Part shown: piece after piece, positions 12,030 through 22,862 of the stretch
How positions within the stretch are numbered: the stretch's first letter is position 1
How the letters are laid out: each line of letters begins with the position of its first letter
Assembly: GCA_949152475.1 (NCBI GenBank)
Contig: OX424558.1
Span: 42,586,751-42,650,750 of the forward strand
From: Terebella lapidaria
Lineage: Eukaryota; Annelida; Polychaeta; Terebellida; Terebellidae
Direction of reading: 5' to 3'
DNA length: 64,000 nucleotides
Program-made: the position numbers and the translations under genes
The notes under the pieces: model-generated
What the model saw: the letters and a program-made list of their open reading frames with translations, nothing else
Told to the model about the DNA's origin: nothing
Database searches by the model: none

Positions 12030-13538
12030 CTAGAGCACTGCAAGGGTCTCCCATTTACTAGTAACGCCTCGATTCTCAAAAGAATTATTGTAGCATTTCA
12101 CGCAAGGTTCCACAAATTCGTTTCTCTTCTTTTGTTGACGTTTGACACAGAGTTCTGATATGGTGCATCCCGCGCTGGAATTTGATTGGTAGCCGCTGGA
12201 GTGCCCGGATGGACAGGGGGGCGCCTCTCTCCCGTCACACGGAGGTCTGGCCAGTTCCCTGGTGCTGGTGGTACCACGTGTCTGACACACACTTCCGTCT
12301 GTGACACACGCATAGCGCCGACGACTCGTGTCGCCCCCTGCCTCGCGCTGACGCTTGCCCCGCCCGCTGTCCGGATGTAGGACAGTCGCGCATTGACGCC
12401 GGAGAGAGCGTGGAACACTGACCTGGCTCTCGTCTAGGGTACAGTACATATCATCCAGCTGGACGGACCTCAAGGTCTCCTCCTCAGGCAATGAGCTCCA
12501 TGAGTTGTGTGACACCGAGTGTGGGACGGCTGGGCGCAAGTTTTTGCTGGGTTTAGTGACATTTCGTCGATTTCTCCCGAACAATACGGAAGCAAAACAG
12601 CCGATTCCGTTGCTACGTCTTTTGAAGAGATCAGTGGATTTCTGTTTTCTGACATTTCTGGACATGTTCTGGTCTACTACCTCCATGCTTTTACTGTCTC
12701 CATGCTCCACACGAGACTCTGTTGAACTTTTCCTGCTCCAGCCCTGTTTCAGTCTCGACTGATGCCGTGCCTCCGGGATCAGACCCCTGTCGGGGGTGCT
12801 ATGTTGCGGGTAGTCCATGGTGCTGCTGAGGGGTCCAATGCCTAACAGTTCACCCGAGGACCACTGCGCCTCCTGCTCGAAGTCCGAGCAACACGATATG
12901 GCGCTGACATTATCAGGGCTGGGGCTGGTATCTGGATTTGTGACGTCATCAACGCTAGGGTTTCTCTCGGGTCCCGTGACGTCATCAGAACTGGCGTTCG
13001 GGTGGTCGCCAATCTCGGCCAGGGAGTGTAGGGACCGAGCGATGACGTCACGAATTGCCTTCTGAATTTGGCAGTGTTTCTGGCTTTTAGCTGTTGTTGT
13101 GGTCTCGTTGGCGTTTGAACCATAAGTGTTGTGCCTAGTTCTCTTCTTCACGTATCTTCGGAAGCGAAGATAACTTTTCGACTCGGTACATAGGTCTGCT
13201 CCCGACTGCAATACAGGAAGCTTGGTTAACTACAACGTCACTACGAGGCGCCAAGTGTAAAGTAGGTGCTTTTGTCACACACAAAAATGAATTTTGTCCC
13301 TCAAAATTTGAAACAAAAATTACAAAAATAGTTAAATTTAAGTTAAAGTTAAATTTATGTCTTCAAGACTAGCAAATGTCTCGATATTGATATTAGATAT
13401 TCATTATATGCATATAAGCTGCGGGTAAAGTATTATAAGCAAATATGAGTAGTCTTGCACAGTATGATAACTTACACGATGTTGGTGTGGTCGAGTGACG
13501 TCCAGCCTAGGCTTGACACACGCTTGGGTTCTGGTCAT
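12030..13538 (-). CDS. Gene X': paralogue of gene X, unrecognised Ser/Arg-rich protein
   Basis: Exon 1 is 13538-13476 (ATG, 21 codons, phase 0, donor GTAAGT). Exon 2 is 13205-12030 after acceptor TGTATTGCAG. The protein has about 412 residues. First-exon length and phase match gene X exactly. Shared motifs: SAIS, ELLGIGPLSSTMDYPQHSTP, VQLDDMYCTLDE, PPCDGREAPPC, and the C-terminal W-E-T-L-A-V-L directly before the stop. It is longer than gene X because of inserted Ser/Asp-rich sequence with repeated DDVT and an FKRR/FGRNRR basic part. It is hydrophilic and probably disordered, with no signal peptide or membrane segment. It lies tail to tail with gene X, about 2.5 kb apart. An AATAAA-type signal lies near 11950. 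Function unknown. Confidence 0.8.
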
Positions 13539-13596
13539 GTTTGTAGTTGTTTCCAATCAAGATTCTACATAGAATGACCGAGTAGTGTTGTGTTGA

Positions 13597-13680
13597 TTTA
13601 TATATCTCACGGGCACCAGCGTGTATAGCTTTATTGCAGGCAGCCAATCAGATTGAAGCCCGCATGTCTCCCAGCCAATC
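13597..13680 (-). promoter_or_regulatory. TATA and double inverted-CCAAT promoter of gene X'
   Basis: On the minus strand TATATAAA is at 13604-13597 and two CTGATTGGC boxes correspond to plus-strand CCAAT at 13644-13648 and 13675-13679. The boxes are 31 bp apart and the nearer one is 40 bp from TATA, close to the 33 and 43 bp seen at gene X. The start codon at 13538 leaves a leader of only about 30 bases. Confidence 0.65.
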
Positions 13681-13739
13681 AGCGGCGAGTCTGACCGCTC
13701 TGAACAGTCACATGACACACGCTGACGCAGACAATTCAA

Positions 13740-14510
13740 TCACACCATTTCAACACCGCGAATAGCAACCAATTGAATGACACTTGAATACGTCGGAGGT
13801 TTAATTACTGCTTTTTGAGTGGCTTTCAATTGTACGTCAATTAAGAGTCGGTTGTCAGCAAGGAAACTAGCCAAATATTTTTCCCTACAACGATGTGGCG
13901 TAATCACAGTATGTACTGCATACGACACAATAAAATTTCACAGCTATTTTTTCTCTCAATAAACAAAATGCTGTCACTAACGAGGCACCAGACAAGATAC
14001 AAACGAACTAAGAAATCAGGTCTTGTTGTTATCGAAAATACAATTTTCTATTCACGAATTCAATTGACAAAATAACACGGATTTCATTACATCCTTCGAT
14101 CTGCAAGGATCTACTCCATCAAAATACAGCGGTTTTATATTCTCGCTTTTTATCGGTACGTAAAAAGTTCACTGTAATAGTGTGCATAATTCAAGTTCAA
14201 GTGCCTTTTTATGATACCGTACCTAATGCAATATTTGATAACATATAATATAGCAACAAATTATACGAACAACACCCAGTCAGTTTATCAGAAAAACAAA
14301 TTGCGAACGTAAACGAGGCTTTTCAGCTTATTGTACAATTAAGTTTGGACTAGCGGTTTTCCTGATAAATCGGGCGCTAAAATCTGCACCATTGCTGTAT
14401 CAAATATCTATCGCTCCTCATTACACATAGAAAGTGAAACCTCCCAATGACATCATGAAGATAAAAGTAACATTTACGTTTACTAATTAGTTTTCTCATA
14501 GCTAATAATT
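13740..14510. other. Intergenic, no gene seen
   Basis: AT-rich with short unsupported frames only. Confidence 0.5.
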
Positions 14511-14511
14511 T

Positions 14512-15535
14512 CATTTTCATTCATTCATTTATTTATTTATTATTCTGACATGTGATATACATTTAAACATTCATAATATGTAAAAACAAATCACCCAGCC
14601 ATTCTGGCTTATATGTCAGCATACATTAAAATGTGTCAAATGGACGTCAAAGTTATTTGGATTGGTACATAACATCTAGTCTTATTTTCCATGCATCTAG
14701 TAGGTATTTTGCAAAACATTTAGAACCACTGTTTACAATGAATATGAACTTTTCAGAAGCTGTTTTTTCCTTAAATTTGGGGTCTAATCGTTCCATTTGG
14801 CTATACAATATGAATCTTTCTTTTGAATATTCTAAACAAGTACAAATAAAGTGTACTTCATCCTCAATATCACCGTTTTTACATATTTCACATGTCCTAT
14901 CTTGTAACAAAGTTCGATCAAATCTTCCTGTTTCGATATGCAACTGTAAAATACCACACCTTAATTTTGCAATAATAGATCTTTGGCATCGGTTACGAAT
15001 ATTGACAATATAAGACTCTGTTTTATACTCACTTTTAAACTTAACATAAGAGCGTAATTTAGGTTTAGACAACACTGTTTTTTTCCATTCAATTTCAGAT
15101 AGGTGGTACAATTTCTTTTCACATAAATCAAGGTTACACAGCTTTTTATATTTATAAGTCTCCTCCATATTTATCAAACTAAATATTTGTTTTACATTTG
15201 TACACCAGCTATTCACATCCATATTATACTGTGCTACAAATATCTGTTTTGTGAGCCGTTCATGTGGCATTTTTATCAACCGATTCCAATATCGCAACAT
15301 GTTCAGGTACTTTCTATATTTACACTGTAACCATCCACTTTCTCCCTGTAGCGCGCAAACAGCTGTAAAATTATGTACCCCTAAAAAATACCGTATAGCT
15401 TTGTTTTGAATTAATTCAGAATGATTCAACTTGTTATAGCCCCATACCCCACTACCATAGTCTAGAACAGAAATAACACCAGATTCGTACATTTTTGTAT
15501 AAGCTTTAAACCCAATTATCAACCATGTTTTTGCA
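14512..15535 (-). mobile_element. 5'-truncated LINE (non-LTR retrotransposon), C-terminal part of the reverse transcriptase ORF
   Basis: An open minus-strand frame of about 289 codons (15522-14653) encodes the region after the reverse-transcriptase core. It contains VLDYGSGVWG, IQNKAIRYFLGVH, and near the end a Cys/His cluster, CEICKNGDIEDEVHFIC. These are typical of LINE ORF2 C-termini in the Jockey/CR1 superclade; I cannot fix the clade. The element's 3' end has a short AT-rich UTR and a simple-sequence tail of AAAT/GAAT units at about 14550-14512. The catalytic domains are missing, so it is a dead 5' truncation, but the lack of stops suggests a fairly recent insertion. Confidence 0.85.
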
Positions 15536-15539
15536 TCAA

Positions 15540-17190
15540 TTTCAATTTGTTACTACCATGCGTCGCATTTGATCTCTGGTGTATTTATTTCAAGTGCAAT
15601 TCATGCATTGTTTTTGTAATTATATAAGCACAATTTGTGCTGTCGAACCAGAAGATGGAATTTGTGTTTTGTCGCGGATAGGCAATCTAATATAGATGAT
15701 TCTTTATCTCATATGGCCATCATACCCATCGATTTTACAATAAATGAAAAATAAGAGTTGTTTGTTCACATTGATATTTTGCTTTAAATTCCAGCATATA
15801 TTAGGAATTCAATGACAAACAAGCGTAATTTGCTTGCATTGATATTTTGACTTGAATCCCAGCATATTAGGAATTCGGTCTGAAGCCGGATGTGTACTTT
15901 TTAATATGGAATCATATAGTGTTGTTTATTATAGATCGTCGAAATACACCGAAAACTTTGTAGGGTTTAGTCTGTCAAATAGTGAAAACGAAAGCACTTT
16001 CTATATAATATTCATTTACATATAACACCCATCAAAGCACCTCCCAAAACTGGTTATTGTCAATATATCGATCCCACATAACACTGGGGCTCACAATATT
16101 TAATATTTCATCACACACATATCACACATACAAGAAAACTTTCTTCGATCATACGGGCACTTCGCACCTTTTATAGTTACCCGTTGCACAGAAAGTCTCA
16201 AATGAAAAACCAAAAACAAAAATCATCGCACCAACACGCCCAAACATACGTCACCATCATATTTTGAGCAAACCAAGATCATTGCCAAAGAACATTAAAT
16301 TATGTTATATGACAAGGAATTAAAGGAAAATTCACGGATATTTTCAAAGGTACCTCTTGGTTATAATGAACCAGCATGGGTCATTAGACTCACCGATATC
16401 ACAATACATGTAAGTTCTTTTGTCAGCAAATACGGCGAGTATCAAATTAATCTTGTTCAAGTTATCTACACTACTGTTCCCATAATAGCCATGTAAATAA
16501 AAGTGCAATATCTTTTGAGTTCTTTGTACGTTTGTTTGCTATCATTCAATCGGCAACGGTAATTGTTACGCACATAAAGACGCGATAGTCGAGCTCGTTA
16601 GGAAATAATATGATAATTAATCATCCCTAACGAGGCGTGATAGAATTCTTTGTTCCTTGTTCAACAGCATTAAAACGCTACATGTGGTCACCGCCTTTTA
16701 CAGTTGAATCCCACACAGTAACAGTAATTAGCACTGAACACATTATTTTACTTATAAATATTTCGGGATGAAAACAGCCTGGATGCGAGTATGCTATTCA
16801 AGAAATATAATTGTCAATTCAAACAAAAAGCGACTAGATTTGCATAGTTGGGCCACCGTATCGCGTGTCACATGCCTAAGCGGATATTGTCACCACGTTT
16901 AATGCTTTGTGTCTGCAAACATACAGGATGCAAACATACAAGATGTAATACTACATTTTATTGCCAGGTACATTGCCAATGACAATGATGGAAAGAAAGA
17001 GACAGTGATTTTAACTCAGTCTAGTTTTGCAAGGATATACACGCGGCTGAAAGACAAAGCTCTTTGCCATAGGAAATGTCGGGTTGTTTACCTCCGTGAC
17101 AGACAACTCGCAGGTATTGATTAGTTGATGTTACCTGTACAGACACCGCGGGCATACAGCAACACCACAAAGTATTTCGTCAGTAATTTA
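15540..17190. other. Intergenic, no gene seen
   Basis: A tandem duplication of about 70 bp lies at about 15765-15885 (CATTGATATTTTG followed by CCAGCATAT.TTAGGAATTC, twice). Otherwise nothing is supported. Confidence 0.5.
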
Positions 17191-17193
17191 ATA

Positions 17194-17257
17194 ATAGCAC
17201 CAATAATAGTAATAATAATAATAATAATAAATAGCACCAATAATAGTAATAATAATA

Positions 17258-17323
<66 letters not shown>

Positions 17324-17350
17324 GGAGGAGAAGAAGAAGAAGAAGAAAAT
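17194..17350 (+). repeat. ATA/TAA trinucleotide microsatellite with AAG tail
   Basis: About 110 bp of nearly pure ATA repeats (roughly 17205-17322) passes into GGAGGAGAAGAAG. It ends about 25 bp before the start codon of the plus-strand sulfatase. Confidence 0.95.
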
Positions 17351-17376
17351 GAATGATATTATTATTATTACAGAGG

Positions 17377-20300
17377 ATGGCCGTGTTAATGAAAACCATA
17401 TGCAGATATGTGACGTCACTGGTGCTGTGTATGACGTCATTGGTCGCGGCCAAACCACCCAACATTGTCATTATACTGGTGGATGATTTGGTCAGTCCTC
17501 TTCTGAGCAAATCTAGCAATGTTTATACCGGTGAAGCTACTCGATTTAATCAAAGCATAACTCATTCATATTTATATTACCATAAATTGTTCATTTACCT
17601 GTATATCAATGTATGCTTAGTCAATTTCCTGCTGTTGGTAACAGGGTTATGATGACGTGAGTTTCCACGGATCTAATCAGATCCCGACCCCGAACATAGA
17701 CGCGCTGGCCTATGACGGGATCATCCTGAACAATTACTACACCAACAGATGCTGCTCGCCTTCCAGAGCCGCTCTGCTCACTGGCAGGCACGCCAATCAA
17801 CTCGGTATGACGTCACGGTCATCAGAGTAACACGTGGGGTCTAGACCTAATTGTTTTATGTTCACATGCTATATAAAGAAAGATTTGTGTGGATATTTCG
17901 TTAATATATGAAACAATATACATGTATGCGGCGCTGGTCGCCGATTCAGGTTTACAGCACGATGTGATCGGGTCCTCGACACCGTATGGACTTGGCCTGA
18001 ACGAGACACTGCTGCCAGAGTACCTCAAAACCATGGGCTATAAAACACACATGGTCGGCAAGGTATGGAGCTCTTCATACACGAGCTCAGTTATCCTTTC
18101 TTCGACATTCGTCAAAATTGCAAAATATGTCAGTTGTATGAGAAAAAAAGTAAATATTTAATCATATGAAATTGATGTCTCAACTGATGACACATGGTAA
18201 ATAACATATTGAATAAATGTATAATTTACAACTCCTCTAGTGGCATCTGGGTTTTTACGCCAAAGAATTCACGCCAAACTACCGTGGATTTGACTCGTTT
18301 TTCGGATATTATTCCGGGAAGGAGGATTACTATGATCATACACATCAGGGGGTAGGTTTTGTGAGCAGTGAAATTCACTTGAAATAGAATTAAAAAGAAA
18401 AAAAATATTCGAAATCAGTATTAATCAATACTTACCTCTATAGTAAACACTTTGTAAAATGAACACCAGGGTAACATTTCCCAAAGTGTTTTGTAAGCAG
18501 TGAAAATTCACGTCGAATAGAATAAAAAAGAAGAAAAAAATGAAACCAGTATTAATCAATACTTACCTCTATAGTAAACACCTTGGGAAATGAACGCCAG
18601 GGTAAGATTTCCCAAAGTGTTCATTATTTAGGTCCAAGAATGGTAATAAATAGTTTGCTGCCTGTGTGAGTTGGATTGGGATACTGACATGTCACTTTCC
18701 CCCACAGTTTCCACTAACCCCTGACTGTTGGGGAGTAGACTTTCGCTACAACAACGAGCCAGGTCTCGACAGCTTCGGACAATACTCCACGGAACTGTTC
18801 GCCAGTGAAGCCGTCAAAATCATCAACAATCATGATGCAACCGAGGTCAGAGTTTGAGCTACTAACAATTTAGCTGCAGAATATTCAGTATATCATAGCG
18901 TCGCAATGTAGTTTGGTTTTCACAAAACATGAATCATAATGCGATTTCCTGTCTTTGGTACATGGGGCCATTTTTAGGTTACCGGACCTATGGTCCGCTA
19001 ACCTATTGGCATGGCGTTGCGTCCGTCGTCCGTCGTCGTCGTCCGTCGTCGTCCGTCGTTCACATTTTTATCGTTTTTGTTTACGGTTGAATCTTTCTGA
19101 AATTTTGCACAAAAATGCTTAAAAATAATTCAAGAAGGATTTTTTTTTTATTTTTTTGATTTTCGCAATATTTTCAAAATGGCGGCCGTTTTCGTTGAAA
19201 ATCGGCCAATTTTGGACTTTGGCGGCCATTTTCTCAAAATCTGTTCCGTAACTTTTTTTGTGTATAAGTTTCGTTGCCCTTGAATCGAAACACATGTATG
19301 GGACATATTAAAGCCCAATATCTCACTTAATATTGAGATTAGAGACTAGGAATCAATTGTGGACATATAAGAAATGATATATGCTGAATATTGTCGTGAC
19401 CTTGAATTTGACCTCTGACCTTGGTTTCAAGGTCATAGCGGCCGTTTTCGTCGAAAAATGGCCAATTTTGGACATTGACGGTCGTTTTCTCAAAATCTGT
19501 TCAGTAACTTTTTTTTCTTATTGATGAAAAACACTCCTCATATGTACCCCCTGTGACACGTATAAATTTCGTTGCCCTTGAATCGCTTGAAGTGGGCCAT
19601 TTTGGGCCCAAACTCGGCCCAAATGTGACTTTCCCATGTTAAATTTTCCTATGGTTTATAATGGGACACATTAAGCTTAATATCTCACTTAATATTGACA
19701 TTAGAGACTAGGAATGAATTGTGGACATATAGGAAATGATATACGCTGAATATTTTCGTGACCTTGAATTTGACCTTTGACCTCATTTTCAAGGTCACAG
19801 GACAAAATGGCTAATATCTCGCTTATTATCGACTTTACAGCTTAGGAATCAATTGTGAACATATAGGAAATGATATATGCTGAATATTCTCGTGACCTTG
19901 AATTTGACCTTTGACCTCATTTCCAAGGTCACAGGACAAAATTGCTAATATCTCGCTTATTATCGACTTTACAGCTTAGGAATCAATTGTGAACATATAG
20001 GAAATGATATATGCTGAATATTCTCGTGACCTTGAATTTGACCTTTGACCTCATTTTCAAGTTCACAGGACAAAATTGCTAATATCTCGCTTATTATTGA
20101 CTTTACAGCTTAGGAATCAATAGTGAACATATAGGAAATGATATATGCTGAATATTTTCGTGACCTTGAATTTGACCTTTGACCTCATTTTCAAGGTCAC
20201 AGGACAAAATGGCCAATATCTTGCGTATTAGCAACTTTACAGCTTAGGAATCAATTGTGAACATACAGGAAATGATATATGCTGAAAATTCTTGTGACCT

Positions 20301-22862
20301 TGAATTTGACCTTTGACCTCATTTTCAAGGTCACATGACAGAATGGCTAATATCTTGCTTATTATCGACTTTACAGCTTAGGAATCAATTGTGAACATAT
20401 AGGAAATGATATATGCTGAATATTCTCGTGACCTTGAACTTGACCTTTGACCTCATTTTCAAGGTCACATGACAAAATGGCTAATATCTTGCTTATTATC
20501 GACTTTACAGCTTAGGAATCAATTGTGAACATATAGGAAATGATATATGCTGAATATTTTCGTGACCTTGAATTAGACCTTTGATCTCATTTTCAAGGTC
20601 ACAGGACAAAATGGCCAATATCTTGCTTATTAGCGACTTTACAGCTTAGGAATCAATTGTGAACATATAGGAAATGAGATATGCTGAATATTCTAGTGAC
20701 CTTGAATTTGACTTTTGACCTCATTTTCAAGGTCAACAGGACAAAATGGCTAATATCTTGCTTATTATCGACTTTACAGCTTAGGAATCAATTGTGAACA
20801 TATAGGAAATGATATATTCTGAATATTTTAATGATATTGAATTCGACCTTTGACCTAAATTTCAAGGTCAGTCAATTTATTTTCAAAGTCAGATTACAAA
20901 ATGGCTTATATCTCGCTTATTATCAAATTTACAGCTTAGGGGTCCATAGTGAACATATAGGAACTGATGTATGCTGAATAGTTTGGTGATCTAGAATTTA
21001 ACCTTTGATCCCATTTTCAAGGTTAGAGATATGGCGATTTCAGTGGTCACCTTGAATTTGACCTTCAACTTTCTCGGCTTAACTCTGTATATTTCTCCGG
21101 TAACCTTTCTAGCCCATTGGGCTAATTTTTTCCTCCGGTGTCTTACCCTGAGTCTTTCCTGTACTTCACCAATTTATTGTTTGTTCCAGTCCTTGTCCAT
21201 GTATCTGGCCATTTTGTTCTTTGTTCCAGCTTTTGTTCCTGTATATCACCTTTTTGTTCTTTGTTCCTGTATATCACCTTTTTGTTCTCTGTTCCAGCCT
21301 TTGTTCTTGCATCTCACTCTTTTGTTTCAGCCTTTGTTCCTGTACTTGCCTCACCAGGGCGTGCACGGAGCCAACTTGTTCGTGTCACCGCCGCTGGAGG
21401 CGCCCTGGAAGTACACCAGTCGCTTCCCTCACATCAACATGGAGGCTCGCCGCATTTACGCAGGTAGGGTCGAGGTGGAGTCTTTACGAACTCCTGATTT
21501 TGTTAGCATACCTTAGTCTTTGTTGTTTGCTGTGTTGAAGTTTCATCTGTGTTCACAACGACTTGGTGTCAGGTATGGTATCGGCCGTGGATGACGCAGT
21601 TGGTGACGTCATCAAGGCTCTGTACGACATAAACATGCTTAATGACACTGTCGTCTACCTGTCCACCGACAACGGAGGCCCAGCCAACGGCTTCGACAAG
21701 AACCAGGCCAGCAACTGGCCCCTCAGGTAATCATAGCAACAGCTGGTCCCTAAGATACAACAGACGATGACCAGCACAACTGGAGCGCTGATGGCCTAAA
21801 CTTGTTTCTCTATTTGCAACAATCAATATGTTTTTTGTTCTCCAATATTCTCCACATAAAATGTATGAAGTTGTACTTTTGTGACAATATCATCCTGACA
21901 GGGGGATGAAGTTCACCCTCTGGGAGGGCGGTGTCCGGGGTAACGGCTTGCTCTGGAGCCCGCGGCTCGTCCGTTCCGGCTACGCCTCTGAACACATGAT
22001 GCAGATCGAGGACGTTATGCCGACGCTGCTGGGCGCCGCCGGCTACGACACTGGCTCGCTGCCCAGCTGTCTGTACGGCCTGGACATGTGGCAGGCTCTG
22101 TCCCACAACACAACTGGGCCTAGACACCAAATCCTACACAACATCGACCCGTTGACGGGGGAGCTCGCCCTCAGGGTCGGGGACATGAAAGTCATCACCA
22201 GTGGTGCCGGACACAACACGGACAAGTACAGCGGCTGGTACTACCCGCCAGAGTCAGACATTAACGCATCGGACACTCTCAAAGACAACCCACGTGACAT
22301 TGAGCAAATCGCTCGCACGGTTGGAACCAGAGTCGATCAGGCGCGTAGCTACAACAGCGACCAGGACTTGGCTTCTTCAGATTTCATTGACAAAGTTACG
22401 CTTAATAAATACCGAACTCCACTTGTCGATCCAAAAGCAATTTCACGATATCGCGATCCTGTTTTGCCGATGAAGAAAACTTTTAATTCTGACTTGTGGA
22501 AAATTTTTGAGTCCCTAGGCAGACCACGACGTCACGATGCCGCTAGGGCACGTCCAGTGCCAGTGGACTGTGGCAAGTCAAGGCCGTCCAACCAAACTCA
22601 GCCTTGCTTTGTTGCCAAGAGTCCGTGCCTCTTCAATATCACGGCTGATCCCTGTGAGTATAATAACTTGGCAGACAGCAGGCCGGACCTGCTTCACTCC
22701 CTGCTACAAAAACTCCGCCAGCTCGAGGCGGCCTCCGCTCCGCCTCACAACAAACCCGTCGACCCACGTGGTCTGCCAAAATACTTCAACGGGGTTTGGA
22801 GTCCCTGGGTCAACCTGACGGCGGCCGAGGTACGCCACATGCGGCAAGGCAAGGCTCTCTGA
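17377..22862 (+). CDS. ARSB-like: Arylsulfatase (ARSB/ARSI/ARSJ type), complete gene, 8 coding exons
   Basis: Coding exons: 17377-17490, 17645-17804, 17950-18062, 18241-18351, 18708-18845, 21331-21463, 21573-21726 and 21902-22862; 627 residues with consistent phases. Order in the protein: signal peptide ([20 protein letters not shown]), [10 protein letters not shown] metal site, C-S-P-S-R (Cys to formylglycine), [46 protein letters not shown] with the active-site His, [18 protein letters not shown], and a late [10 protein letters not shown] block. All expected catalytic residues that I can place are present. Compared with the human ARSB layout, roughly 100 extra polar residues sit between SGWYYPPES and [14 protein letters not shown]. 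Intron 5 (18846-21330) carries a satellite-bearing repeat. The last coding bases are the first unit of a 76-bp minisatellite. The start may be MAVLMKT at 17377 or the in-frame ATG at 17353; the former follows an AG acceptor-like site. Confidence 0.93.
18352..18640 (+). repeat. Tandem duplication of about 132 bp in intron 4 of the sulfatase
   Basis: Two copies, starting near 18360 (GTGAGCAGTGAAATTCAC) and 18492 (GTAAGCAGTGAAAATTCAC), each ending with a CCAGGGTAA.ATTTCCCAAAGTGTT stretch. Confidence 0.8.
18975..21125 (+). repeat. Dispersed repeat element A, copy 1, with expanded core, in sulfatase intron 5
   Basis: It starts TTAGGTTACCGGACCTATGG, followed by CTAACCTATTGGCATGGCG and a GTCCGTCGTC run. 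It ends CTCCGGTAACCTTTCTAGCCCATTGGGCTA. The end complement shares AGGTTACCGGA with the start, so short terminal inverted repeats are likely, and both ends contain small palindromes (GGACCTATGGTCC and AGCCCATTGGGCT). Copies 2 and 3 are at 26955-28045 and, inverted, 35596-36290. No coding sequence is seen. Confidence 0.7.
19700..20850 (+). repeat. 134-bp satellite array inside element A
   Basis: Nine or so units with a period of exactly 134 bp: the motif GCTGAATATT (or its variant) is at 19745, 19879, 20013, 20147, 20281, 20415, 20549 and 20683, with a one-base longer unit after that. Degenerate relatives lie near 19383 and 20970. Most units contain TTGACCTTTGACCTCATTTT and then CAAGGTCACA. Confidence 0.92.

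Noticed and set aside
14633-15013. Plus-strand frame of 126 codons
   Set aside because: It is antisense to the LINE reading frame, which has clear family motifs.
17121-17519. Minus-strand frame of poly-Ile and poly-Leu, membrane-like
   Set aside because: It is a translation of the ATA microsatellite.
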